Notes: a model not told the origin generated them from the sequence alone. Positions 37,015 through 44,126 are shown, counted from the stretch's first letter. The stretch: 64,000 nucleotides of DNA from Micavibrio_A sp964539025 (GCA_964539025.1 CAZIFA010000008.1:1-64000), one strand, 5' to 3'. Program-made: numbers and translations.

Positions 37015-37034
37015 GCCGCCTCATTTGAGGCGGC
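37015..37034 (-). promoter_or_regulatory. intercistronic hairpin before DUF305 gene
   Basis: GCCGCCTCA pairs with TGAGGCGGC around a TT loop in the leader between the small Cys-rich gene and the DUF305 gene. No T-tract follows on the minus strand, so it is more likely an mRNA-processing or stability element than a terminator. A similar GCGGC/GCCGC hairpin is at the same place in the paralogous pair near 44137-44155. Confidence 0.5.
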
Positions 37035-37074
37035 GTTACGGATTTCAAGCCAAAAGGCTTAAACTCCGTTCAAA

Positions 37075-37455
37075 TCAAACGAAGGATTTTGGGGGGCGTA
37101 AAAGGGAGAAGAAAAATTCGTCAACATACCCATGCATGGCCTGCGGATTAAGCACGGCAGCCAGCGGCGGGAAGTTGACTGAATAATTGGGAAGGCTGAT
37201 TGCATGGGATGCGCAGCAATGGGTGCAATCCATGCATTTCGTTTTGGAAGACTTGCTCTGGTCGGCGTCGGTCTGCTTATCCTGATCGGCCTGATGACCG
37301 GGGCAATCCGACATGTCCATGCCTTGATCCATAGCTGTATTGGTTATCTCCACTTTCATAGCGGAATTGCAGGAATCTGGCCCAAAAGCATGCGCTGCGG
37401 CTGAATAGCCGCTAAACCCAATTGCAAAAATAAGAAGCATTAAAAACACGCGCAT
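37075..37455 (-). CDS. small secreted Cys/His protein, paralogue 3
   Basis: A 126-aa exported protein (MRVFLMLLIFAIGFSGYSAA signal). The mature part contains MDQGMDMSDCPGHQADQDK and the cluster KCMDCTHCCASHA, and ends RPPKSFV. It resembles the protein at 43773 (GYCAAAHAFG, DCPGMQAD, CKACC, PPKSPA). It opens the minus-strand czc-type cluster, divergent from arsR. Likely periplasmic metal binding or sensing; ATG 37461 is an alternative start. Confidence 0.7.
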   Translation of the reverse strand: MRVFLMLLIFAIGFSGYSAAAHAFGPDSCNSAMKVEITNTAMDQGMDMSDCPGHQADQDKQTDADQSKSSKTKCMDCTHCCASHAISLPNYSVNFPPLAAVLNPQAMHGYVDEFFFSLLRPPKSFV

Positions 37456-37578
37456 AGTCATTAATATAGCATCGCAGCAAATAACTAACAATTAGTTTTC
37501 ATTAACTTTTTTAAATATTTGTTCTCCTAATTATATATGAGCAGCCATTTCGTTTTCCAATTACCAAAGTTCAAGATA

Positions 37579-37621
37579 TTGACTTTATCATATATGTCCA
37601 TATATTTAGACATATGGACAT
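37579..37621 (+). promoter_or_regulatory. arsR promoter with ArsR-type operator
   Basis: The -35 TTGACT (37579-37584) and -10 TATATT (37601-37606) are 16 bp apart and place the start of transcription at about the arsR ATG (37614), so the mRNA would be leaderless. A perfect 10-bp inverted repeat, ATGTCCATAT (37594-37603) and ATATGGACAT (37612-37621), covers the -10 and the start codon, as expected for ArsR self-repression. Confidence 0.7.
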
Positions 37622-37991
37622 ACAGAAAGCCCTTATCGCCTTTGATGCGCTCTCGCAGGAAACCCGATTGCGAGTATTTCGCCTACTGGTCGAACATGGC
37701 CCTGATGGGTCGCCAGCTGGAAAATTAAGCGAAACACTCGGCATTCCGCATAACACTCTGTCCTTCCACCTGAACCATATGAGCAACGCCGATCTAGTGT
37801 TGTCACGCCGCGAGGGGCGGTCGATCATCTACAGCGCAAATTTCGATTTTTTCACGGACCTTATCCGCTTCATGGTCGAGGATTGCTGCCGCGTTGAATT
37901 CGCCAGCATTCGCAGCGACAAGAAAAAGGGATCGTCCATTATTGAATTAATGAATTGCTGCCAGACACCACCGAAAAGGAAAAAATCATGA
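37614..37991 (+). CDS. arsR: ArsR-family transcriptional repressor
   Basis: A 125-aa winged-helix regulator. Residues about 5-85 give the ArsR fold (ALIAFDALSQETRLRVFRLL, KLSETLGIPHNTLSFHLNHM, LVLSRREGRSIIYSANFDF). Downstream cysteines in VEDCCRVEF and LMNCCQTPP fit arsenite sensing through vicinal thiols of the type seen in alphaproteobacterial ArsR. First gene of an ars operon; the next start overlaps its stop (ATGA). Confidence 0.88.
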   Translation: MDIQKALIAFDALSQETRLRVFRLLVEHGPDGSPAGKLSETLGIPHNTLSFHLNHMSNADLVLSRREGRSIIYSANFDFFTDLIRFMVEDCCRVEFASIRSDKKKGSSIIELMNCCQTPPKRKKS

Positions 37992-38440
37992 AAATTTCAG
38001 AGATGAAAAACAAACTGGCCGGAATCCAGGCTGTCAATTTCAGACTGCCGGACGGTTCATACCTCCCATCCCACTTCCACGTTACGGAAGTCGGCCTTGT
38101 GACCAAGCATTTCATCGATTGCGGTGGTGTTGAGCGAAAAGAAACAATGGCAAACTTCCAGCTCTGGGAAGCAGGTGATTACGATCACAGACTAGCCCCG
38201 CAAAAATTCCTGCACATCCTCAATCTTTCAAAAAAAGTTCTGGGCGACGATGATCTGGATATCGAAGTCGAATACCAGCAAAACACTATAGGTAAATTTG
38301 GCCTCGATTTTGATGGTAAGGATTTCATTCTGACGACAAAGCAGACTGCCTGTCTGGCTCAGGACGCATGCGGCATCCCCAATAAAGAACCAGCACAGGC
38401 AGATTCGTCTTGCTGCACACTCACGAAAGGATGCTGCTAA
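37988..38440 (+). CDS. DUF6428-type protein of ars operons
   Basis: A 150-aa cytosolic protein starting MKISEMKNKLAGIQAVNFRL with PSHFHVTEVGLVTKHFIDCGG, then LWEAGDYDHRL and a Cys-rich tail (TACLAQDACGI, SSCCTLTKGCC). Such proteins are common between arsR and arsC in alpha- and other proteobacteria. Function unknown; the Cys tail could bind arsenite. The start at 37988 overlaps arsR by 4 bp, and its TAA overlaps the arsC ATG. Confidence 0.75.
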   Translation: MKISEMKNKLAGIQAVNFRLPDGSYLPSHFHVTEVGLVTKHFIDCGGVERKETMANFQLWEAGDYDHRLAPQKFLHILNLSKKVLGDDDLDIEVEYQQNTIGKFGLDFDGKDFILTTKQTACLAQDACGIPNKEPAQADSSCCTLTKGCC

Positions 38441-38862
38441 TGGCCCAGCGCGTTCTTGTTCTATGCACTGGAAATTCCTGCCGTTCTGTGATGGCCGAAG
38501 CTTTGTTCAATAACCTTGGGAAAGGTAATATTGAAGCCGTCAGCGCGGGCAGCAATCCGGCTGGTTATGTTCACCCTAAATCTATCGAAACCCTGAAACG
38601 CCACGGCATCGATCCTGGGAATCCGCGCAGCAAATCATGGGATGAATTAGCGGGCCAGCATTTTGATCTGGTCGTCACGGTCTGCGATGCTGCCGCAGCC
38701 GAAAGCTGCCCAGCTTTTATCGGTCCGGTCAAAAAACTGCACTGGAGTACGCCAGATCCGGCGAAAGCGACAGGCGCGGACGCCGAGATCGAGGCCGCGT
38801 TTGATGACGCCTTCACAATGCTGAAAGACCGCATTGAGGATTACCTTAATGACGGCGTCTAG
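38440..38862 (+). CDS. arsC: arsenate reductase, low-molecular-weight phosphatase type
   Basis: A 140-aa thioredoxin- or glutaredoxin-coupled ArsC that reduces arsenate to arsenite. The P-loop VLVLCTGNSCRSVMAEALF at residues 4-22 has the catalytic Cys and Arg (C-x5-R type). The second redox cysteines lie in VVTVCDAAAAESCPAF. The aspartate loop HWSTPDPAKATG completes the fold. AAAGG lies before ATG 38440, which overlaps the previous TAA. Confidence 0.92.
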   Translation: MAQRVLVLCTGNSCRSVMAEALFNNLGKGNIEAVSAGSNPAGYVHPKSIETLKRHGIDPGNPRSKSWDELAGQHFDLVVTVCDAAAAESCPAFIGPVKKLHWSTPDPAKATGADAEIEAAFDDAFTMLKDRIEDYLNDGV

Positions 38863-39204
38863 CCCATTCGATCTGAAACGAAGGCTCTTTTCCGAATTGC
38901 TTGGTACAGCACTGCTCGTTGCCGTCGTCGTCGGTTCAGGCATCATGGGAGAAAACCTTGCTGGCGGGAACGAAACTATCGCGCTTCTTGGTAACACGCT
39001 GGCAACAGGCGCCGTGCTTGTCGTTCTGATTCTGATTTTTGGCCCTATATCCGGCGCACATTTTAATCCGGTGGTCAGTCTTTCATTCGCCGTGCAACGC
39101 AAACTGCCCTGGCTGGAATTTTTGGTTTATACAATCGTGCAGATTATCGGTGGTATTGCTGGTGTCATGCTGGCCCATATCATGTTCAGCCTTCCGCTTA
39201 TTTC
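38849..39204 (+). pseudogene. aqpS: AqpS-type aquaglyceroporin, 5' half (split by inversion)
   Basis: The first 118 residues of an MIP channel of the arsenic type, following arsC with a 14-bp overlap. It shows TM1 ELLGTALLVAVVVGSGIMG and the first NPA-equivalent loop GAHFNPVVSLSF (NPV). It breaks at SLPLIS. The second half, resuming NIEASTHARTG, is on the opposite strand at 41151-41491. In ars operons of rhizobia AqpS lets arsenite leave by diffusion; here the channel is broken. Confidence 0.88.
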
Positions 39205-39264
39205 CGCTTGCGCCGGGATGGAAAACAATAGCAGCAAAAGAGTGAAAAGGATTTTTGTTTTCAT
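39202..39264 (-). pseudogene. DsbD-like secreted protein, first 21 codons (split by inversion)
   Basis: From ATG 39264 the codons give a signal peptide (MKTKILFTLLLLLFSIPAQA) and one Glu, then the inversion breakpoint. It begins 12 bp after the merT-like stop in the same direction, so it was the last gene of that operon. The continuation is at 41492 on the plus strand. Confidence 0.8.
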
Positions 39265-39275
39265 AGTATTTTTTC

Positions 39276-39659
39276 CTATATCAAGCGATACGCAAAGAAC
39301 GCAAAAAAGAATCCTACTGCATACATGGTCACCGAGAAAAGAAATATTCCAAGAGAAATCCGGCGGAAGCTCATACAGACTTTGGCTTGCGCTGAATCGG
39401 CTGGACAAGGGGAATGACGGGCTACATATAATGAAACACCTGAAATTATCAGAATAATCGCTGCCACTATAAACAGCGAAATTTTATGCTGTGACAGCCA
39501 CGCCATTTGAGGCACGGCACTCACAAGCCCTGCCATTACTGCTCCCATACCTAAGGACACCATCAAAGCAGGCAAAGCACAGCAAAGGAGTGTAGCAGCG
39601 GAAGTAAAAAGGCTTATAACAGGCACAGTTACTTGTCGCCAACCGGGAAAATTATTCAT
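39276..39659 (-). CDS. MerT-like mercuric ion transport protein
   Basis: A 127-aa inner-membrane protein with about four hydrophobic segments. The vicinal Cys pair in the first helix (SAATLLCCALPALMVSLGMG) and a second cysteine site in ARHSPCPADSAQAKVCMS fit MerT-type mercury importers, which pass Hg(II) from the periplasm to a cytosolic reductase. No merA lies in the window. ATG 39659 overlaps the merP-like stop. It is the fourth gene of the minus-strand merR operon. Confidence 0.7.
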   Translation of the reverse strand: MNNFPGWRQVTVPVISLFTSAATLLCCALPALMVSLGMGAVMAGLVSAVPQMAWLSQHKISLFIVAAIILIISGVSLYVARHSPCPADSAQAKVCMSFRRISLGIFLFSVTMYAVGFFFAFFAYRLI

Positions 39660-39960
39660 GATTATCTTTCGGCATGCGTTGAATGTTCTCAATCTTATAT
39701 CCGGAGTCGGTAATGTGTTTTGTGATTTCTTCGTCGGTAAAGGTTTGTCCCTCCTTCATGTTCAGCGTTACAAGAGAGTCCTTCAGGCTGATCTCTAAAG
39801 TTTCAACATGGCCTGTTTTTGTGAATACCTTCTCCATAGTTTGCGCGCAGAAGTCGCAAACCATGCCTAGAATTTTTATTTCAATTTTTTCCCCTGCGGC
39901 AAAAGCGGGAAAAGCGAAAAGAGTAAGAATGGTGGTAAAAATTAAAAGTGTGTGTTTCAT
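39652..39960 (-). CDS. MerP-like periplasmic heavy-metal-binding protein
   Basis: A 102-aa exported HMA-domain protein. The signal peptide is MKHTLLIFTTILTLFAFPAFA. The metal site is GMVCDFCAQTMEKVF (CxxC near residues 34-37), followed by the beta-alpha-beta pattern (HVETLEISLKDSLVTLNM). It hands metal to the MerT-like transporter whose gene overlaps its 3' end. Confidence 0.82.
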   Translation of the reverse strand: MKHTLLIFTTILTLFAFPAFAAGEKIEIKILGMVCDFCAQTMEKVFTKTGHVETLEISLKDSLVTLNMKEGQTFTDEEITKHITDSGYKIENIQRMPKDNHE

Positions 39961-39970
39961 AGTTTTCTCC

Positions 39971-40597
39971 TTAAAATGCGTGCATAAAGTGAAAGTATAG
40001 GCCTTTATCAAGATTTACACCTGCTTCCAGCAACGATGTTCCCTTGTAAAAGCGAACCAGCGGCGTGACAGAAAAATCGTCTTGAGGATTATAGTCAGTC
40101 TGCAAAATAAGCCATGTGTGCAGATCGCCGTATTCTCCAAGATAGGGTGCAACCCCTACGCGGGCGGTGTGGGAAGCCTCGCTTTTTATATCTCCCGCAG
40201 TTAGGAAAAAATTGTGGTAGGAAGTATAAAATCTCCGGTTTTCCCAGTCGGCCTCCATTCCGCCAAAGGCAGCTGGTTCGGAATCGCCATCTTCATAAGC
40301 AACACCTACACCTGAATGCAGATAAAAATTCGCCTGCGATCCCGGATTATTCCAGCGTTTTACAAGATAGCTGATTTGGCCCGCATCCATATTTGCTTTC
40401 GAGTCGCGCCAATAATCATGACGTACGCCCACAGCGTATTTTGGTGTCACAGTGTAGTATCCTTCCACCGTATTCGTATTCACGTCGTTGGATGTCATGA
40501 TCGTCACGCCGCCCGGATAGGTAATCATTCGTGCCTCCGCCGTAAGCGCAGCAAGCGCGATGCTTAAACTCATAGCCGCAAGATAAAAATATTTCAC
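39971..40597 (-). CDS. outer-membrane-type beta protein of the mer operon
   Basis: A 208-aa exported protein starting at GTG 40597, which overlaps the merR stop (GTGA) and has GGAGG upstream. The signal peptide (VKYFYLAAMSLSIALAALTAEA) is followed by alternating aromatic/polar strands (YAVGVRHDYWRDSK, NFYLHSGVGVAYEDGD, HTWLILQTDYNP) and a C-terminal HFMHAF ending in Phe, as in small outer-membrane barrels. A metal link is inferred only from the operon. Confidence 0.65.
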   Translation of the reverse strand: MKYFYLAAMSLSIALAALTAEARMITYPGGVTIMTSNDVNTNTVEGYYTVTPKYAVGVRHDYWRDSKANMDAGQISYLVKRWNNPGSQANFYLHSGVGVAYEDGDSEPAAFGGMEADWENRRFYTSYHNFFLTAGDIKSEASHTARVGVAPYLGEYGDLHTWLILQTDYNPQDDFSVTPLVRFYKGTSLLEAGVNLDKGLYFHFMHAF

Positions 40598-41055
40598 AAG
40601 GGGTCCTCCATAGCATGGGCGCGCTTTTTTAGTCGAGCTGTGCCTTCTTGTTGAATATGATCCAGAATTGGACAACGAGAAGTTGGTGTTCCATCTCCTG
40701 GGCAGTCTTTTGTAAGATTCATCAGTATTTTTTGTATTTCCTTTAACTCTTTTATTTTTGCCTCAGCGTCAAGAATTTTAGGCTCAGTACGCTTTAAAAC
40801 TTCGGCGCAATTTGCTTTATCGGACGCCTCTAATGTTAAAAGGTCTTTGATTTCATCCAGCGTGAAATTGAGGGCTTTCGCGCCCAAAATAAAGCGGATG
40901 ATACGAACGGCATTAGGATCATATAAGCGATAGCCGCTAGCAGAACGCTCTGAGCGGATAAGGTTCATTTTTTCATAGTAGCGCAGAGTATCCGTACTTA
41001 CGCCGGCAGCCTTGGCAAGTCTTCCTATAGTGAATGGCGTTAAATTCTTAATCAT
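40594..41055 (-). CDS. merR: MerR-family heavy-metal regulator
   Basis: A 153-aa regulator with an N-terminal MerR helix-turn-helix (FTIGRLAKAAGVSTDTLRYY, RSASGYRLYDP), a dimerisation helix, and cysteines at KANCAEVL, KDCPGD and SRCPIL suitable for Hg, Cd, Zn or Pb binding. It opens a four- to five-gene operon (merR, outer-membrane protein, merP-like, merT-like, dsbD-like) read on the minus strand. The HTH plus the promoter shape supports activation by DNA twisting. The metal specificity cannot be decided between MerR, CadR and ZntR types. Confidence 0.85.
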   Translation of the reverse strand: MIKNLTPFTIGRLAKAAGVSTDTLRYYEKMNLIRSERSASGYRLYDPNAVRIIRFILGAKALNFTLDEIKDLLTLEASDKANCAEVLKRTEPKILDAEAKIKELKEIQKILMNLTKDCPGDGTPTSRCPILDHIQQEGTARLKKRAHAMEDPL

Positions 41056-41061
41056 GCGACT

Positions 41062-41092
41062 ATCATAACCTTGGAGTTGGCTCTAAGGTCAA
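41062..41092 (-). promoter_or_regulatory. MerR-type promoter, 19-bp spacer, leaderless
   Basis: On the minus strand, -35 TTGACC (41092-41087) and -10 TATGAT (41067-41062) are separated by 19 bp containing the dyad CCTTAGAG/ACTCCAAGG, the classic over-long MerR operator-promoter. The -10 ends 6 bp before ATG 41055, so transcription should begin at the start codon. Confidence 0.85.
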
Positions 41093-41150
41093 GGTTGTTG
41101 TTACAAATACGTTTTTCAGCTGGTAAGAGTCCGTCACATGAGGTGGTCTT

Positions 41151-41491
41151 TTACTTAAGCTTAGATTGGCTCCAAAGCCATTTGAACATAGCTGTGGCCA
41201 GTAAAGCGCCCACGATCTGCGCGGCAATAAAACCACCGACATCTTCCGGCCTGATGCCGGAAAACGTATCGGTTAGGGACCTTGCTATAGTCACAGCTGG
41301 ATTTGCAAACGATGTTGATGATGTAAACCAATACCCAGCTGTGATGAACAGGCCGACCGCGTAAGGCACGGCGTTGGGTCGGTTTTTTAAGCAGCCCAGG
41401 ATGGTAACCAGTAGACCAAACGATGCGACAATCTCTCCGGCCCAGATGCCAATGCCTGTTCGGGCATGTGTGGAGGCTTCAATATTTGAAA
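41151..41491 (-). pseudogene. aqpS: AqpS-type aquaglyceroporin, 3' half (split by inversion)
   Basis: The second half of the channel reads NIEASTHARTGIGIWAGEI, VASFGLLVTILGCLKN, then the second NPA loop SSTSFANPAVTIARSLTDTF and the final helix AAQIVGALLATAMFKWLW. It has no start of its own; upstream codons in the frame are antisense of the DsbD-like fragment. Rejoined with 38849-39204 the protein is about 230 aa, the normal MIP size. Confidence 0.88.
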
Positions 41492-41578
41492 CGAAATCAG
41501 TAGTGAAGGGTAAGTATAATAAAATTAGCTCTACGACTGGAGAAATTCTACTCACAATGAAAGAGGGGTGGCATATCA
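41492..41578 (+). pseudogene. DsbD-like protein, continuation fragment
   Basis: The codons TKSVVKGKYNKISSTTGE, ILLTMKEGWHINAH continue the signal peptide at 39264 once the inversion is undone. GWHINA is typical of the periplasmic N-terminal domain of DsbD-type disulfide reductases. The gene is cut a second time at about 41578, where a methyltransferase-like fragment begins in another frame. Confidence 0.65.
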
Positions 41579-42064
41579 ATGCACATCGTCTCCACAACAT
41601 ACGAGAAAGCCTCCGATCTTTCTGAAGAGGCGCAAGAAAATTCTGAAATCTTAAAGCAATCTGGTGCATCCGTTATAAACGGGATTGATGCTACAAAATT
41701 GGATCGGTATTTTCCTCACCAGAAATTCGACACCATTATATTCCAATTTCCCAATGCCGGAAGTCGTGAACCCGAATACGGCCGAAACCCAAACCACATT
41801 CTCATCCGCGACTTTCTTAAAAACGCGGTTTCATGTTTAGCGCCTGAGGGAAAAATCCTAATTACAGCCGTCGATAGTCCGCACTATCAAGGTGCCTTTC
41901 AATTTGAAGAGGCGGCTGAAAAGGCTGGATACGACATACTCGGCTCATATCCTTTTGACCCGAAATCCTTTCCCGGCTACAGTCATACCAATACAAACAA
42001 TGATGACAGCGCTCTTGAAAAACACGATGAATTCAAGACATGGGTATTTGAATTAAAGAAATAA
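41579..42064 (+). pseudogene. BMT5/DUF2431-like Rossmann methyltransferase, 5'-truncated
   Basis: A 161-residue frame matching the C-terminal three quarters of DUF2431 proteins (relatives of yeast 25S rRNA m3U methyltransferase Bmt5): TTYEKASDLSEEAQEN, GIDATKLDRYF, FDTIIFQFPNAGSREPEYG, and YPFDPKSFPGYSHTNT. The N-terminal GEGDFSFS-type SAM loop is missing, cut at the DsbD-like junction. Bacterial roles are unknown. Confidence 0.65.
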
Positions 42065-42345
42065 TGTTCAGGCAGCAAAGTTTATTAATGGATCAGAAAA
42101 CGGAGCCGAGAATTGATATCTCGGGCTCGACCTATATTCCTGAATTCATTTCGGTCCAGGAGCAAGATCTCTTAGTGTCGCAAATCGACCAGCAATCATG
42201 GCTGACGGATCTTAAACGCCGCGTGCAACATTACGGCTATAAATATGATTATAAGGTCCGCACTGTCGGCGGCGATGCTTATTTAGGACCGTTACCAGCC
42301 TGGCTCTCATCGCTATCAAAGAAGCTGCATGATGATGGCGTTTTC
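42064..42345 (+). pseudogene. AlkB-like dioxygenase, N-terminal fragment
   Basis: About 92 residues with TYIPEFISVQEQDLLVSQID, WLTDLKRRVQHYGYKYDYK and YLGPLPAWLSSLSKKL, as in short AlkB-type 2-oxoglutarate/Fe(II) demethylases. It starts where the previous frame stops. The catalytic HxD...H core lies beyond the truncation at about 42345, so it is inactive. Confidence 0.65.
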
Positions 42346-42777
42346 AAGAGATTTAATTTCCATCCGTAATTCATGTTCCGCAGGGGTAATCGCCCGCAAC
42401 AGCACCCGAACTGCATCAAGTTTTTGTGCCCCACTTAAGGCCCTTGTAGGGGAATCTGAACCAGACATAAAAGCCCGCCATTCCAACACATGATTAAGCC
42501 GACACTCCTGATCTCGCGTTAACCACGCCAATGCCGTCAGCCATGCACGTAACTCACCGTAACCTGGGATCAAAGCAGCCGTATCGCTGGTCAATAGGCT
42601 AGCTTCGACAGCTTGAAGAAAAGGATCCATTCCGGTATGCGCCCCATCACCGGCAGCAACAGTATCGAGGTCACCCCCTAGAACTGCCATATGCCGTCGA
42701 CGTGTACCAATGGGCCTAACAATGGCCCAGCATTTGCCGTCCAACATAACTTCTGCACCTACAAGGCCATCGCCCAA
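42340..42777 (-). pseudogene. unrecognised protein fragment between two junctions
   Basis: A minus-strand frame of about 145 residues (for example MLDGKCWAIVRPIGTRRR, MDPFLQAVEASLLTSDTAAL, GYGELRAWLTALAWLTRDQ). The composition is normal for coding. There is no proper start: the only initiation candidate is a TTG at the very junction with the RND fragment, and its last codons are antisense of AlkB. The origin is unknown; a phage or other mobile source is possible. Confidence 0.45.
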
Positions 42778-43439
42778 ACGTGCGGGGCCGGGATATTGGC
42801 TCCTTCGTGGCGGAAGCGCAGCAGGCCATAGAAAAGGACGTAAAAGTGCCGCCCGGCTATTGGCTTGATTGGGGCGGGCAATTTGAAAACCTTATGGCGG
42901 CGCGCGACCGGCTTATGATCGTCGTTCCGGCCTGCTTCTTTGTTATCTTTATGATGCTATTTACCGCGCTAGGTTCGGCAAAGCAGGCATTGCTGGTCTT
43001 TAGCGGCGTCCCGTTGGCTATTTCAGGCGGGATTTTCACGCTGTTCCTTGCCGGTATGCCGTTTTCAATTCCGGCAGCGGTCGGATTTATCGCGCTATCC
43101 GGTATTGCGGTGCTGAACGGCCTTGTCATGGTGACATACATCAATCAGTTGGTGGCGGAAGGGGTAGAACGCCGCGAGGCGATTGTGCAAGGGGCTTTGA
43201 CGCGGCTAAGGCCCGTTCTGATGACCGCCCTTGTTGCTTCCCTTGGCTTCGTGCCAATGGCCTTGGCGCACGGCACTGGCGCGGAAGTGCAAAAACCTTT
43301 GGCAATGGTCGTTATTGGCGGATTGATTTCTGCTACGGCCTTAACATTATTAGTTTTGCCTGCTCTTTATAAAGTTTTTTCCAAGAAAGATCGGGCAATG
43401 TTGGAAGAAGAGCGACTCGACCAGCTTCATCATCATTAA
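42776..43439 (+). pseudogene. CzcA-type RND pump, C-terminal fragment
   Basis: The last 220 residues of a CzcA-like pump: NVRGRDIGSFVAEAQQAIEK, GYWLDWGGQFENLMAARDRL, AVGFIALSGIAVLNGLVMVT, TALVASLGFVPMALAHGTGA and a His-ended tail (QLHHH). It closely parallels the matching part of the pump at 30579 but is not identical. The N-terminal 830 or so residues are missing, so it cannot pump. Confidence 0.88.
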
Positions 43440-43448
43440 GGAGGAAAC

Positions 43449-43718
43449 ATGAAAAGAAACCAGCACGCGGAAAACATCAATATGGATTATCTAATAAGGG
43501 AAATGAAATCATTATCTGGCATTCGAGGAGTTCACAATGTGCATGTACGACGGCTTGATGAACAACGGAACATCTTAGATGCGCATATTGTTATCGAAGA
43601 CCTAAAATATATGGAAGAAGTCAAAACGAGTTTAAAAGCCTTTCTGGCCAACCGTTACGGGATTGAGCATTCCACCCTTGAATTCGAGGCAGCGGATTGC
43701 GGAGAACAGTGCGTTTAA
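43449..43718 (+). CDS. stand-alone CDF C-terminal-like domain protein
   Basis: An 89-aa protein resembling the cytoplasmic dimerisation domain of CDF transporters (SGIRGVHNVHVRRLDEQRN, DAHIVIEDLKY, YGIEHSTLEFEAADCGEQC). It has no membrane part. It follows the truncated pump by 9 bp with a good ribosome-binding site. Notably, the CDF transporters at 28809 and 44522 lack this domain, so it might supply it in trans; this is inference. Confidence 0.65.
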   Translation: MKRNQHAENINMDYLIREMKSLSGIRGVHNVHVRRLDEQRNILDAHIVIEDLKYMEEVKTSLKAFLANRYGIEHSTLEFEAADCGEQCV

Positions 43719-43772
43719 GCCAGGCTAAAGCCGTGAATTGTTCATTAAGGGAAGTTATGATATAAATAAAAG

Positions 43773-44126
43773 ATGCGGTTAGTGGCTCTTTTACTTGTAT
43801 TTTCCCTTTTCCTAAGCGGCTATTGCGCCGCAGCCCACGCTTTTGGCGATATTCCTATGCAGGGCAAGGCGGAAAGCACCGTTATGGCGGATATGCCGGA
43901 TTGTCCCGGCATGCAAGCCGATATGCCCGATAATGGGAAAAGTCACCATCCCGCAAAAACGTCCAGCATGAATTGCAAAGCATGTTGCATGTCGCTGGTA
44001 GGATTTCCCGCTTTTGTAACGGCGCATAATATTGGAGTGGCACATTTAAAATTTTCCATCTTCAATAACGCCTTTCAAAGCGAAATCAACTTTCCGATTT
44101 TTCACCCTCCAAAATCTCCTGCCTGA
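43773..44126 (+). CDS. small secreted Cys/Met protein, paralogue 4
   Basis: A 117-aa exported protein (signal MRLVALLLVFSLFLSGYCAA) with PMQGKAESTVMADMPDCPGM, NCKACCMSL and the end FHPPKSPA. It is a relative of the protein at 37075 and is followed, as there, by a hairpin and a Cys-rich lipoprotein gene. Probably binds metal in the periplasm. Confidence 0.72.
   Translation: MRLVALLLVFSLFLSGYCAAAHAFGDIPMQGKAESTVMADMPDCPGMQADMPDNGKSHHPAKTSSMNCKACCMSLVGFPAFVTAHNIGVAHLKFSIFNNAFQSEINFPIFHPPKSPA

Larger units (their letters stand above)
39201..41491. other. inverted segment B (TTTC/GAAA ends) carrying the mercury-type operon
   Basis: The segment begins with TTTC (39201-39204) and ends with GAAA (41488-41491). 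Turning it round joins aqpS codons LPLIS to NIEASTHARTG in frame at the left. It also joins the signal peptide FSIPAQAE in frame to TKSVVKGKYNKI of a DsbD-like protein at the right. It would also place all genes (ars, aqpS, merR operon, dsbD-like) on one strand. Confidence 0.87.

Noticed and set aside
39127..39408. Minus-strand 93-codon frame taken as one gene
   Set aside because: Only the 21 codons from ATG 39264 are coding (signal peptide). The rest is antisense of the aquaporin half or of the merT-like 3' end.
10357..41491. A single site-specific invertase (Hin/Din-like) causing both inversions
   Set aside because: The two pairs of ends share no sequence with each other beyond chance and only 4 bp within each pair; no small invertase gene lies next to either segment.
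41492..41669. 5' extension of the aquaporin 3' half as a new N-terminus
   Set aside because: Those codons are antisense of the DsbD-like and methyltransferase fragments; the channel half begins at the inversion breakpoint.
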